A DNA stretch of 21,733 bases from Planctomycetaceae bacterium (GCA_947453125.1 CANGGC010000003.1:1-21733); one strand, 5' to 3'; shown: positions 8,276-17,303, counted from the stretch's first letter. The notes: generated by a model not told the origin, from the letters alone. Program-made: numbers and translations.

Positions 8276-9709
8276 CTAGCCCTTCCACTCGACGCCGAGG
8301 ATCGAGACGTCGTCGAGCGGGCCCTTCGGCTGGCACCACGCCTGCACCGATTCGAGGAGCTTCGTGACATTCGTCTCCACCGGCTGGCCGCGGAGCGACT
8401 CGACCAGCGCCGTCATTCGCTCGTTCCCCATCTGGTCGAGCTTCTCGTCCATCGCCTCCGGCACGCCGTCAGAGTAGAAGTAGACGCGGTCGCCCGGCTG
8501 CAGCTGGAGCGTCTCCTCGGTGAACTCGACATCGGGCACGAAGCCGACGGGAAAGCTCTCCACCTCGAAGAGCTTCAAGGGCCCTTCCTTGGGGACATGG
8601 AGCATCGGCGGATGCCCCCCCGAGGTGAAGCGGAGCAGGCCGGTGGGGGCGTGGAGTACGCCGTAGAGGATCGTGAAGTAGAGGCCGGCCTGGTTGTCGG
8701 CCTGGAAGAGATTGTTGAGCTGTGTCACGACCTCGGCCGGCGACACCACCACCGGCGGCCCGCCGTCCTTTCCCGGCCGCACGAGGAGCGAGGAGTCGGA
8801 GATGCGGTTGGTGAGGAAGGCGCCGACGGTCACCGCCAGGAGCGACGACGGTACGCCGTGGCCGCTGACGTCGACGACGAACAACCCGAGATGCTCGTCG
8901 TCGAGCGGGAAGACGTTGAGGAAGTCGCCGGCAAGTTCGTTGCAGGGGACGTACTTCCAGGCCACCGTCGCACTGGGGACGTCGATCGCCTTTGCAGGGA
9001 GGAGCGACTGCTGCACCTTCGCGGCAGCGTGGAGGTCGCGCGTCATCCGCTTGTTGCTGCGTTCGATCTGCTCGTTGACGGCCGTCAACTCGGAGTTCGC
9101 CTTTTGGAGCGAGTCCCGCGCTACCGAGAGCGACTGATTGGTGACGATCAGTTCCTTGTTCTTCGTCACCGCGTTCTCGAAGATCGAGACGAGGAGGTTG
9201 AGCACCTGCTGCCGGCCCGCCTGAACCTTGAACTTCTGCCCGGCGATCGTCACCTCCATCTCGGTGCCAGGCGCTGGCGACTCCGCCTCCAGCGGCGTGT
9301 CGAGGAGCGAGTCCATGCGCCCGAGGAGGTAGTCGGGGTCGTAGGGCTTGGTGACGTAGTTGTCGGCCCCCGACTCCAGACCACGGATGATGTCGACCGG
9401 GTCGGAGAGGGAGGAGAGGAGAATCAGCGGAATGGTTCGCCACGACGAATCGTTCTTGGCGATCTTGCAGAACTCATACCCGTTCATTTCCGGCATTTCG
9501 ATGTCGGAAATGATCAGGTCGGGCCGCTTTTCTTTCAGGAGTTCGACCGCCTTGACGCCATTGATCGCCCAGCGGACCGTGTGGCCCGCATCGACGAGGC
9601 GCTTCTCCAGCATCTTCGCCTGGATCCGACTGTCCTCGGCCATGAGGACATCAACACGGTGGCGCGGACGGTAGTTCGGGCTGGAGGCCGGGGTCGGGAT
9701 TTCGCTCAT
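8276..9709 (-). CDS. Receiver-PP2C (RsbU/SpoIIE-type) response regulator phosphatase
   Basis: 477-aa cytoplasmic regulator. The receiver at about residues 18-135 has E25/D26, phospho-acceptor D69 (IISDIEMPEMNG), S99/S100 and K121, so it should be phosphorylatable. Residues 150-230 form a helical linker (RQQVLNLLVSIFENAV then a coiled coil). The C-terminal PP2C phosphatase domain (about 235-477) keeps the metal aspartates: D262 (AGDFLNVFP), D280 (DVSGHG), D414 (SDGVPEA) and D466/D467 (LDDVSILGVEW). Family knowledge: such phosphatases dephosphorylate Ser/Thr-phosphorylated STAS antagonists. Two STAS genes lie immediately upstream on the same strand, which makes them the likely substrates. No Shine-Dalgarno sequence is visible. 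Its tail-to-tail position beside cheR suggests, but does not prove, a link to CheA. Confidence 0.93.
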   Translation of the reverse strand: MSEIPTPASSPNYRPRHRVDVLMAEDSRIQAKMLEKRLVDAGHTVRWAINGVKAVELLKEKRPDLIISDIEMPEMNGYEFCKIAKNDSSWRTIPLILLSSLSDPVDIIRGLESGADNYVTKPYDPDYLLGRMDSLLDTPLEAESPAPGTEMEVTIAGQKFKVQAGRQQVLNLLVSIFENAVTKNKELIVTNQSLSVARDSLQKANSELTAVNEQIERSNKRMTRDLHAAAKVQQSLLPAKAIDVPSATVAWKYVPCNELAGDFLNVFPLDDEHLGLFVVDVSGHGVPSSLLAVTVGAFLTNRISDSSLLVRPGKDGGPPVVVSPAEVVTQLNNLFQADNQAGLYFTILYGVLHAPTGLLRFTSGGHPPMLHVPKEGPLKLFEVESFPVGFVPDVEFTEETLQLQPGDRVYFYSDGVPEAMDEKLDQMGNERMTALVESLRGQPVETNVTKLLESVQAWCQPKGPLDDVSILGVEWKG

Positions 9710-9811
9710 GGCACCACGGGGAGGAGGCGACCCCGGGGATGCTTCGTGGGGCCGTTGAAGGGGAATCCCTGCTGTTTGGCTGACGGGCCAAAAGAATCTC
9801 TGGCCCGCGAA

Positions 9812-10168
9812 TCAGAACTTCGCCAGCGCCTCGGCCGGATCCTTGTGGATCGAGAACAGCTTGTTGAGGTTCGTGAGCTTGAAGACCTCGTAGATCTGCG
9901 GATGGATGCTGCACATCTTCAGCTTCCCCTTGAGCGTCCCCATCTTGCGGTGGATCTGTCCGAGGAGGCCGAGGACGGCGCTCGACATGAACTCGACGTT
10001 GGAGAAGTCGAGGAGAAGGTTGAGCCCTTGGCGGTCGTTGATCAACCGGAGCAACTCCACCCGCAGTTCATCGAGGGCAGTCTCGTCGAGGATCTTCTTG
10101 TCCTTGAACTTGGCGATCTCCGCTTTTTCCTGCTTGGAAACGTCGATCCGGCGAAAGGCGTCACTCAT
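9812..10168 (-). CDS. STAS-domain anti-sigma factor antagonist (proximal copy)
   Basis: 118-aa SpoIIAA/RsbV-like protein. The core LLLDFSNVEFMSSAVLGLLG places Ser63 at the conserved phosphorylation position of the family, where an anti-sigma kinase would phosphorylate it and a PP2C phosphatase would reverse this. The frame is open upstream to 10297, but Met at 10168 (MSDAFRRIDVS) starts just before the STAS fold, and GAGG lies 10-13 bases ahead of it. It sits about 100 bases upstream of the receiver-PP2C gene and about 95 bases downstream of a second STAS gene, all on the minus strand. Its end (TNLNKLFSIH..EALAKF) closely matches that of the neighbouring copy, so the two are probably tandem duplicates. 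The partner kinase is not in this window. Confidence 0.9.
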   Translation of the reverse strand: MSDAFRRIDVSKQEKAEIAKFKDKKILDETALDELRVELLRLINDRQGLNLLLDFSNVEFMSSAVLGLLGQIHRKMGTLKGKLKMCSIHPQIYEVFKLTNLNKLFSIHKDPAEALAKF

Positions 10169-10214
10169 GGACGATGGACCTCGAAAGAAATGAGAAAAAT
10201 CGGATGGATAGAAC

Positions 10215-10220
10215 ACTATA
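10215..10220 (-). promoter_or_regulatory. Possible -10 element for the proximal STAS gene
   Basis: On the minus strand TATAGT lies about 45 bases before the start codon at 10168, in the 95-base gap between the two STAS genes. No good -35 element is visible at the expected distance, so this is only a hint that the proximal copy has its own promoter. Confidence 0.3.
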
Positions 10221-10262
10221 CCCCGGCGGAGGCGGAAGACCTTCGGTTCACCCACTCCGCGT

Positions 10263-10610
10263 TCAAAACTTGGCCAGGGCCTCCTCGACGTCGGCATGAA
10301 TTGGAAACAGCCGGTCGAGATTGGTCGTCCGGAAGACCTCTGCGATCGAAGGCTTCAGGCCGCAGAGACGGAGTTGACCGCCGGCAGCGTGGATTTTTCG
10401 GTAGAACCGGCACATCGCGTCGAGCATGGCACTGGAGAGGAACTCGACTCCGCCGAGATCGAGGAGCAGGTTCACGTCCCTGTGACTCCCCACCACCTGT
10501 CCGATTTCTGCGCGGAGGTCGTCGAGGAAAGGTTCGTCGAGCAACCGACGTTCGAGAATCCTCACGACCTCAACGGTGCCGTGACGGGTCGATTCGATGT
10601 GGCGGAACAT
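10263..10610 (-). CDS. STAS-domain anti-sigma factor antagonist (distal copy)
   Basis: 115-aa SpoIIAA/RsbV-like protein with the STAS core LLLDLGGVEFLSSAMLDAM, Ser60 being the expected phosphorylated residue. It shares with the downstream copy the pattern ILERRLLDEPFLDDLRAEI/ILDETALDELRVEL, the segment TTNLDRLFPIHADVEEALAKF and the same last six residues EALAKF, so duplication is likely. It is the first gene of a minus-strand set STAS-STAS-receiver/PP2C. The ATG at 10610 has no obvious Shine-Dalgarno sequence. The product would bind an anti-sigma kinase when unphosphorylated. Neither that kinase nor a sigma factor is encoded here, so the final target is unknown. Confidence 0.9.
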   Translation of the reverse strand: MFRHIESTRHGTVEVVRILERRLLDEPFLDDLRAEIGQVVGSHRDVNLLLDLGGVEFLSSAMLDAMCRFYRKIHAAGGQLRLCGLKPSIAEVFRTTNLDRLFPIHADVEEALAKF

Positions 10611-10649
10611 GGGGGAGGCTCAGCACGCGGGCGGGAGAGGCGAATCCAG

Positions 10650-10655
10650 AGTATA
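10650..10655 (-). promoter_or_regulatory. Possible -10 element of the STAS-STAS-PP2C operon
   Basis: The minus-strand sequence TATACT lies about 40 bases upstream of the distal STAS start at 10610. Its spacing suits a promoter, but no convincing -35 box accompanies it. Confidence 0.3.
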
Positions 10656-10841
10656 TCCGGCTCAATCCGCGCTTCATGCGGAAAAAGCAGGTTTTTCAGA
10701 CGGTGCTGTCGGCGCGGGTGGTGCCGGCGGAAGCGGGGTGGCGTTGGCGGCCACAGTCCCGGAGCGGGTTTGCCGAAGGCCGTTTTATGGCCTAGGGTTC
10801 CCCGGTCGGGGCTCGATGCCCGGTCCCGGGGAGATGCTGTC

Positions 10842-11129
10842 ATGGCCCGACTTTCGAGCAGTTTCTGGGGTCCTCCTCCCCAGTGGGCACTCATTCCCCT
10901 GGTGGCGGTCGGCGTGGTGCTGGGGGCGTTGGCATCCCGGCTACCGGAGGAGGGGAATAGGCCGGTGGCCGTGACGGCACTGAAGCCGCTCGAGCCGGAG
11001 GCGGACGCTCGCGCCGTCGGCAGCGAATCGCCTGTCGCCGAGGCGGCGGCGGGGATGCCGATTGAAGTCCGCTACGGCGTCCCCTCGCCCCGAACGGCCG
11101 GGCTGTGGTCGGAACCGCTGCCCCGCTGA
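10842..11129 (+). CDS. Small single-pass membrane protein, unknown
   Basis: 95-aa predicted protein that I do not recognise. Residues 15-31 (WALIPLVAVGVVLGALA) form one clear membrane segment after a short N-terminus, followed by a polar, Pro/Glu/Ala-rich tail (about 32-95) likely to be outside the membrane or disordered. GGGGAG at 10828-10833 is a good ribosome site 8 bases before the ATG and is the main reason to accept this frame over longer overlapping ones. It is divergent from the STAS operon and lies upstream of the DUF1559 leader. A hairpin-forming CCCGC/GCGGG overlaps its stop, with a T6 run about 10 bases further on. A GC-rich false ORF remains possible. Confidence 0.5.
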   Translation: MARLSSSFWGPPPQWALIPLVAVGVVLGALASRLPEEGNRPVAVTALKPLEPEADARAVGSESPVAEAAAGMPIEVRYGVPSPRTAGLWSEPLPR

Positions 11130-11169
11130 CGCGGGCGGAATTGCATTTTTTCAGGCCCTTCGGCAAGGC

Positions 11170-11192
11170 CCGACAGGGCGTTCTCCTGTCGG
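11170..11192 (+). promoter_or_regulatory. 8-bp perfect hairpin in the DUF1559 leader
   Basis: CCGACAGG (11170-11177) and CCTGTCGG (11185-11192) pair around the 7-base loop GCGTTCT. No T-run follows, so it is not a canonical intrinsic terminator. It could be part of a structured leader or a 3' end structure of the small upstream gene. Confidence 0.45.
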
Positions 11193-11318
11193 CGCAAGTC
11201 ATACGGTGCCATGGTCTTGGGGCCTGATCTGAGGCGATCCTGTCGGCGTTCGGCATGGGATCTGCAGGCGGGCGGCCGGATGGCGGCCCCTCCAGTGGCC
11301 GGATAGGCTTCCCAGAGC

Positions 11319-11378
11319 TGGAACGCCAGCAAACGGCGGCACGGATCCATCAGGCTCCGCGCCGCCGTTGGCATTCCA
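11319..11378 (+). promoter_or_regulatory. Long imperfect hairpin upstream of the DUF1559 gene
   Basis: The left arm 11319-11345 and right arm 11356-11378 pair as TGGAA/TTCCA, GCCA/TGGC, ACGGCGGC/GCCGCCGT and CGGA/TCCG. Two mismatches and one 4-base bulge (GCAA) interrupt the stem, and the loop is 10 bases. That is about 21 base pairs in 60 bases, ending 69 bases before the ATG. It could be an mRNA leader structure, a small RNA or a palindromic repeat unit. Confidence 0.6.
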
Positions 11379-11447
11379 ACGCAGCGGTCGGGTCAGGCGG
11401 CCCGTCAGCCACCCAGGCGCGCTGTTCCTCCCAGGAGCCTCTGAACC

Positions 11448-12443
11448 ATGAGCCTCATTCCAATCCTCCCGTCCTCCCCCATCCGGTCCTTGCGGGCCGT
11501 TGCCCACCGCCGTCGTTCGGCCTTCACGCTCGTGGAGCTGCTCGTCGTCATCGCCATCATCGGCACCCTCGTCGGCCTCCTGCTTCCCGCCGTCCAGGCC
11601 GCCCGCGAGGCTGCCCGGAGCATGTCGTGCAAAAACCAGCTCAAGCAGCTCGGCATCGCCTGCCAGTCGATCAACGATGCAAAACGCGGCCTGCCGCCGG
11701 TTGCCTCGCCGTCGAGCCGGGATCTGGCCACGCTCGCCGGCAGCGGCTACCGCGGCTCCACCGGTTTCACAGCCTTCACCTGGCTGCTCCCCTACATCGA
11801 GCAGGGGAATCTCTTCGATCTCGCCAACCGTACCGTCTACACGCCGGTCCCGGGGGCTCCGGGGGCGGGCACGATTTACGCCGTGTCGATCCCGTCCTTC
11901 CTCTGCCCCTCGGAGATGTCGAGCTCCAGCGGGATGGGAGCCACCACCAGCGGCGGGGCGAGTGAATGGGCGGTGGGGAACTACGCCGTCAACTACAACG
12001 TCTTCGGAAACCCCACTGCCGCCACCCCCGAGGCCCGCATCCAGGGGAGCGCGCGGATCTCGCAGTCGATGCCCGACGGCACCACGAGCACCGTACTCAT
12101 CGCCGAGAAGTACGGCACGTGTGGCTCGAGCGGCAACGCCAACGATTCGAGTACCAACGGCAATCTGTGGAGCGATTCCAACAGCCGCTGGCGCCCGGTG
12201 TTTTGCGTCAATGAGACGATGCAAACGCCGTCGGCCGCCGGTTACACAGCCTGTGCCGTGTTCCAGGCAGCTCCGCACTGGATCAAGGCGTGTGATTCCG
12301 CCCGGGCCCAGACGCCCCATTACGGCGGGATGAGCATCACGCTCGGCGACGCCAGCGTCCGGTCGGTTCAGGGAGACATCGACCCGGTGACCTGGGCGAG
12401 CGTCTGTCATCCGGCCGACGGGCAAGCCGTCAGCGATTGGTGA
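11448..12443 (+). CDS. DUF1559 protein with type IV pilin-like N-terminus
   Basis: 331-aa pseudopilin-like exported protein of the DUF1559 family, which is greatly expanded in planctomycetes; its function is unresolved. After a basic leader (about residues 1-25) comes the prepilin cleavage/N-methylation motif and membrane helix AFTLVELLVVIAIIGTLVGL, then the family sequence LLPAVQAAREAARSMSCKNQLKQLG. The C-terminal region contains YGGMSITLGDASVRSV, corresponding to the HxxG..DGSV-type end of the family. It would be processed by a prepilin peptidase and anchored or assembled at the cytoplasmic membrane. AGGAG at 11433-11437 sits 10 bases before the ATG and fixes the start. It follows a structured leader of over 300 bases, suggesting post-transcriptional control. 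Confidence 0.93.
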   Translation: MSLIPILPSSPIRSLRAVAHRRRSAFTLVELLVVIAIIGTLVGLLLPAVQAAREAARSMSCKNQLKQLGIACQSINDAKRGLPPVASPSSRDLATLAGSGYRGSTGFTAFTWLLPYIEQGNLFDLANRTVYTPVPGAPGAGTIYAVSIPSFLCPSEMSSSSGMGATTSGGASEWAVGNYAVNYNVFGNPTAATPEARIQGSARISQSMPDGTTSTVLIAEKYGTCGSSGNANDSSTNGNLWSDSNSRWRPVFCVNETMQTPSAAGYTACAVFQAAPHWIKACDSARAQTPHYGGMSITLGDASVRSVQGDIDPVTWASVCHPADGQAVSDW

Positions 12444-12455
12444 TCATGTTTTTGT

Positions 12456-12519
12456 CGCGCGGTCCGGCCGACTGCCGGAAGTGACCCAGATGGAGTGAAC
12501 CGGATGGCCGGACCGCGCG
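12456..12519 (+). promoter_or_regulatory. 14-bp perfect inverted repeat enclosing the ATP-grasp ribosome site
   Basis: CGCGCGGTCCGGCC (12456-12469) is the exact reverse complement of 12506-12519. The right arm starts at the G of the ATG (12504-12506) and runs into the first codons; the TGGAG ribosome site lies in the 36-base loop. A shorter hairpin, TCCGGC/GCCGGA (12463-12468 with 12474-12479), uses part of the left arm, so the two structures are mutually exclusive. Confidence 0.55.
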
Positions 12520-13415
12520 CCGATATCGCCCTGCTCACCGACCGCCGCTACACGGCCTCCGAGGCCCCCGCCGGGGATTGGTATCTCGGTAACATCCTCG
12601 CCGATGATCGGCTCCTCGCCGAGGCGCTGGCGGCGCGGGGGCTGTCGAGCGCCCGTATCGACTGGGCCGACGAACGGATCGACTGGGGGGCGTTCCGCGC
12701 GGTCGTGTTCCGCACGACGTGGGACTACTACGATCGGCAGGGGGAGTTTGCCGCCTGGCTCGATCGGGTCGGGCCGGTGGCCAGGCTGATCAACGACACC
12801 GCCACGGTGCGCTGGAACCTCGACAAGCATTACCTCGCCGACCTCGCCTCGCGCGGCGTGCCGGTCGTCCCCACCCGGTTCCTCGAGCGCGGCGCCATCG
12901 CCGACCTGGCCGGGATCCTTGCGGCCGAAGGCTGGAAGGAAGGGGTGGTGAAGCCGGCGGTCTCCGGTGGCGCCAGGCACACCCACCGCTTCGATGCCCG
13001 GGGCGCCGTCGCGCTCGAGGGGGCCATCAACACGCTCCTCGCCGGAGAGGCGTTTCTCGTCCAGCCGTTCGAGCCCGACATCCTTGCCCACGGCGAAGAC
13101 ACGCTGGTCATCGTCAGAGGGCGATTCACGCACGCCCTGACAAAACGGGCCAAGCCAGGGGACTTCCGCGTTCAAGACGACCACGGTGGGACAGTCCACG
13201 CCTGCGCGCCGACCGCGGCGCAGGTGGCCCTTGCGGAGAAGGCGATGGCGGCGTGCGACAGTCCCCCGGCCTATGGACGGGTCGATCTGGTGCGCCGTGC
13301 CGACGGGGCGTGGGCGGTGATGGAACTGGAGCTGATCGAGCCGGAGCTCTGGCTCCGCCGTCATCCGCCGGCGGCGACGGCGCTGGCCGACGCGATCGTC
13401 GAGCGGCTGGCGTGA
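12504..13415 (+). CDS. ATP-grasp ligase family protein
   Basis: 303-aa cytoplasmic protein of the ATP-grasp superfamily (RimK/glutathione-synthetase-like; homologues are sometimes annotated as DcsG-like), enzymes that form an acyl-phosphate and join it to an amine or thiol. Seen: VVFRTTWDYY and LINDTATVRWNLDKHYL in the N-terminal part, GVVKPAVSGGARHT with the ATP-binding Lys150, the FLVQPFEPDI segment, LTKRAKPGDFRVQ, and the metal-binding end GRVDLV..VMELELIEPELWL (E274-E281). The substrate is not deducible. The ATG at 12504 is preferred over the in-frame GTG at 12495 because TGGAG at 12491-12495 is well spaced for it. It ends 7 bases from the end of glmS on the other strand. An inverted repeat overlaps its start. 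Confidence 0.85.
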   Translation: MAGPRADIALLTDRRYTASEAPAGDWYLGNILADDRLLAEALAARGLSSARIDWADERIDWGAFRAVVFRTTWDYYDRQGEFAAWLDRVGPVARLINDTATVRWNLDKHYLADLASRGVPVVPTRFLERGAIADLAGILAAEGWKEGVVKPAVSGGARHTHRFDARGAVALEGAINTLLAGEAFLVQPFEPDILAHGEDTLVIVRGRFTHALTKRAKPGDFRVQDDHGGTVHACAPTAAQVALAEKAMAACDSPPAYGRVDLVRRADGAWAVMELELIEPELWLRRHPPAATALADAIVERLA

Positions 13416-13422
13416 AGCCGCG

Positions 13423-15255
<1,833 letters not shown>

Positions 15256-15322
15256 GGCAGGATTCTCTGGGGTGGGGAGGGCACGATCCTGCAGGCGGAG
15301 TGGCGGTAAGGAAGCGGGGCGA

Positions 15323-15760
15323 TCAGGTCGGTGGGCGGGGCGGGGAGGTGACGGGGCGAAAACCGCAGCGCTCGTAGAGCGGGCTGAGATCGTCCTGGCA
15401 GGTGAGCATCACGTAAGAGACGCGACGGCTGCAGGCCTCGTTGAGCGCCCCGCAGACCAGCGCCGAGGCGATCCCCTGGCCGCGGGCATCGTCGCGGACG
15501 ACGACGTAGTCGAGCTGCCAGTTCACCAGCTCGCTGACGAGAAGGAATCCGTCGACGGCGCCGGCCGGATCGCGGTGCATGACGACATGACGAACCGCGG
15601 GCCAGATGGCGAGAAACTTTCCTCGCGTGCGGAACTGGCCGGAGATCAGATCCCAGACGGCCCTGCAGGCCGATTCGTCGCAGAGGAAGTCCTGCACCGC
15701 GACGACATCAACCGCCCGGTCGACAGCCACTTGCCCGGCAGGCTCGCAGATCAAGTGCAT
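15323..15760 (-). CDS. GNAT-family N-acetyltransferase
   Basis: 145-aa GCN5-related acetyltransferase, transferring an acetyl group from acetyl-CoA to an unknown amine. The core shows GFLLVSELVNWQLDYVVVRD, then the CoA pyrophosphate-binding loop DARGQGIASAL (R93-A98) and the motif B end LSPLYERCGFRPV. The open frame runs up to a GTG at 15850. The start at 15760 (MHLICEPAG) is chosen because AGAGG lies 7 bases ahead of it on the minus strand and the upstream part is low-complexity Arg/Pro. The 10-base stretch GGAAGCACCT at the start codon (15761-15770) recurs at 15843-15852, a small direct repeat. It lies just upstream of glmS on the same strand. Co-transcription is possible, but no functional link is evident. 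Confidence 0.85.
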   Translation of the reverse strand: MHLICEPAGQVAVDRAVDVVAVQDFLCDESACRAVWDLISGQFRTRGKFLAIWPAVRHVVMHRDPAGAVDGFLLVSELVNWQLDYVVVRDDARGQGIASALVCGALNEACSRRVSYVMLTCQDDLSPLYERCGFRPVTSPPRPPT

Positions 15761-15939
15761 GGAAGCACCTCTGGCCTGCCCCATGGCTTGGCGTCGGACA
15801 GGGACTGAATGCCGCCGGGCGGGAAGGCCAGCCCGAAGGTCGGGAAGCACCTGTTGGCGGTGAGGAGGAACCGTCGATTATCCCCCTCATGCCCCGGAAA
15901 GGCAATCGGAACATCGTGGTCGACCGGCGGTCGTTCTGG

Positions 15940-17259
15940 TCAGCGCGGTCCACCGATCGCGTAGAGCGCATCGGAGGAGCGGACGAGCAGGACACCTTCG
16001 GCGACCAGCAGCGACGCGGTCACCGGCTCGCCGAGCTCGATCGAGTTGACGAGATCGAACGACCGTCCCGCATTCACGATCGACACCCAGCCATCGTTCG
16101 ATCCAAACCACAGCCGGCCGTCGACGAGGAGGGGGCTGGTCCGATGCTGGCCGGTGTGCGTCCGTTCAAACCACAGCTCCGCGCCGGTGGCGGCGTCGAG
16201 GCACTGGAGCTTGCCGTCGTTGTGGAGGAGGTAGACGAGTCCGTCGGCGATCAGCGGGGTGCTGACGTCGGGAGTCCGCGGATGGACCCAGGCGATCACC
16301 TCCGGCTTGTCGGAGCAGTCGCCCGAAAGCGCGTCTGAGACCTTGAGCCCCACCGTCGGGCCCCCCTTGGCCGTCGGGACGACGATCAGCCCGGGGACGA
16401 TGCCGGGGGAGGCGACGAAGCGAAACGTCGGGTCGTGCGGCTTGGGATTTATCTCGGTGGGGCCGTTGAGCTTCGCAAACCGCCACAGCTCCCGGCCGTC
16501 GCCGAGGGCGTGGCCGGTGATGCAGTCGGCGCCATGGACGACGAGGAACTCGCGCTCGCCGTCACGGTAGACGGCCGGCGAGGCATAGGCGTGCTTGCAT
16601 TCGAATTGGGCGTCGGTGGGGCGCTCGACCTCCCAGATCGTCTTTCCGGTCGCGGCATCGAGCTTCACGACCTTCCCGGTCCGCGTCTGGTCGTCGAGCT
16701 TCATCGGGCCGTGGATCAATTGGAGATAGAGGGCACCATCGTCGAGGACCGGCGTCGAGGTCATCCCGAACTGGATGTCGATCCGTCCGAAGCGATCATT
16801 GATGTCGGTCGTCCACACCTCGTCGCCGTCGACGGTGTGGCAGGCGAGGATGCCGGTGCCGAAGAAGCTCCAGACATGCTTCCCGTCGGTCGACGGGGAA
16901 GGGGAGGCGGAGTTGCCCTCGCCGGCCCGGGCGTCCTGGTTGCCGCTCCCGACGCGCTTCTTCCAGAGGATCTGCCCATCCTTCATCGAGAGCCCGAGGA
17001 CGACGAGGTCGTCTCCCTCGTTGCTCGTGAGGAAGATCCGGTCGTCCCAGACGCAGGGGGTAGCGCCGGCCCGGCCGGGGAGCGGGGTTCGCCAGAGAAC
17101 GTTCTTCCCCTCCTTTGACCAGTCGGTCGGCAGGCCGGTTGCGGTCGCCGTGCCGTCATGGTTCGGCCCGCGCCAATCGGGCCAGTTCTGGGCCGACACG
17201 GGCTCGATGAAAAGCGCCATCAGCGCGGCGACGACGGCGGCCGTGAAGGGGCGGGGCAT
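15940..17259 (-). CDS. Secreted PQQ-like beta-propeller repeat protein
   Basis: 439-aa exported protein. Residues 1-23 (MPRPFTAAVVAALMALF..VSA) form a signal peptide, likely cleaved before QNWPDWRGPNHDG, the characteristic opening of a large planctomycete family. Blades follow with repeated W/GK-type strands, e.g. ILWKKRV, DEVWTTDIN, KVVKLDAATGKTIWEV, GDGRELWRF, KLQCLDAATGAELWFE and the last blade DALYAIGGPR. Folds of this kind resemble BamB and quinoprotein dehydrogenase propellers, but no PQQ-ligand set or enzyme domain is identifiable, so an enzyme activity should not be assumed. The Met at 17259 is chosen over the longer frame because it begins the signal peptide. A tRNA 3' half lies 45-86 bases upstream, in what must be its promoter region. 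Confidence 0.92.
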   Translation of the reverse strand: MPRPFTAAVVAALMALFIEPVSAQNWPDWRGPNHDGTATATGLPTDWSKEGKNVLWRTPLPGRAGATPCVWDDRIFLTSNEGDDLVVLGLSMKDGQILWKKRVGSGNQDARAGEGNSASPSPSTDGKHVWSFFGTGILACHTVDGDEVWTTDINDRFGRIDIQFGMTSTPVLDDGALYLQLIHGPMKLDDQTRTGKVVKLDAATGKTIWEVERPTDAQFECKHAYASPAVYRDGEREFLVVHGADCITGHALGDGRELWRFAKLNGPTEINPKPHDPTFRFVASPGIVPGLIVVPTAKGGPTVGLKVSDALSGDCSDKPEVIAWVHPRTPDVSTPLIADGLVYLLHNDGKLQCLDAATGAELWFERTHTGQHRTSPLLVDGRLWFGSNDGWVSIVNAGRSFDLVNSIELGEPVTASLLVAEGVLLVRSSDALYAIGGPR

Positions 17260-17303
17260 GGCAGGGGATCTCGCGGTTGTCTGGCGGGAGAGAAAGGAAA
17301 AAC

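Larger units (their letters stand above)
11130..11447 (+). other. Long gene-free leader of the DUF1559 gene, rich in hairpins
   Basis: 318 bases with no credible coding frame. It contains an 8-bp hairpin (11170-11192), a later direct copy of CCTGTCGGCG (11185 and about 11239), a long imperfect hairpin at 11319-11378 and the DUF1559 ribosome site AGGAG at 11433-11437. I see no promoter hexamers that I would defend. Confidence 0.6.

Noticed and set aside
10681..10697. GAAAAAGCAGGTTTTTC, a 6-bp inverted repeat between the STAS operon and the small membrane gene
   Set aside because: The stem is almost all A:T and lies in a divergent region where no transcript should end; it does not qualify as an intrinsic terminator and no operator role can be supported.
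8597..10795. 732-codon plus-strand frame across the PP2C and STAS genes
   Set aside because: It covers three genes with clear catalytic or phosphorylation residues on the other strand; the translation is charged low-complexity sequence.
12463..12479. TCCGGC/GCCGGA hairpin as a terminator for the DUF1559 gene
   Set aside because: No T-run follows; it is better treated as a possible competitor of the longer inverted repeat at the ATP-grasp start.
15256..15322. A glmS ribozyme leader
   Set aside because: The 67 bases before glmS are too short and show no recognisable ribozyme core; glmS here follows closely behind another gene.
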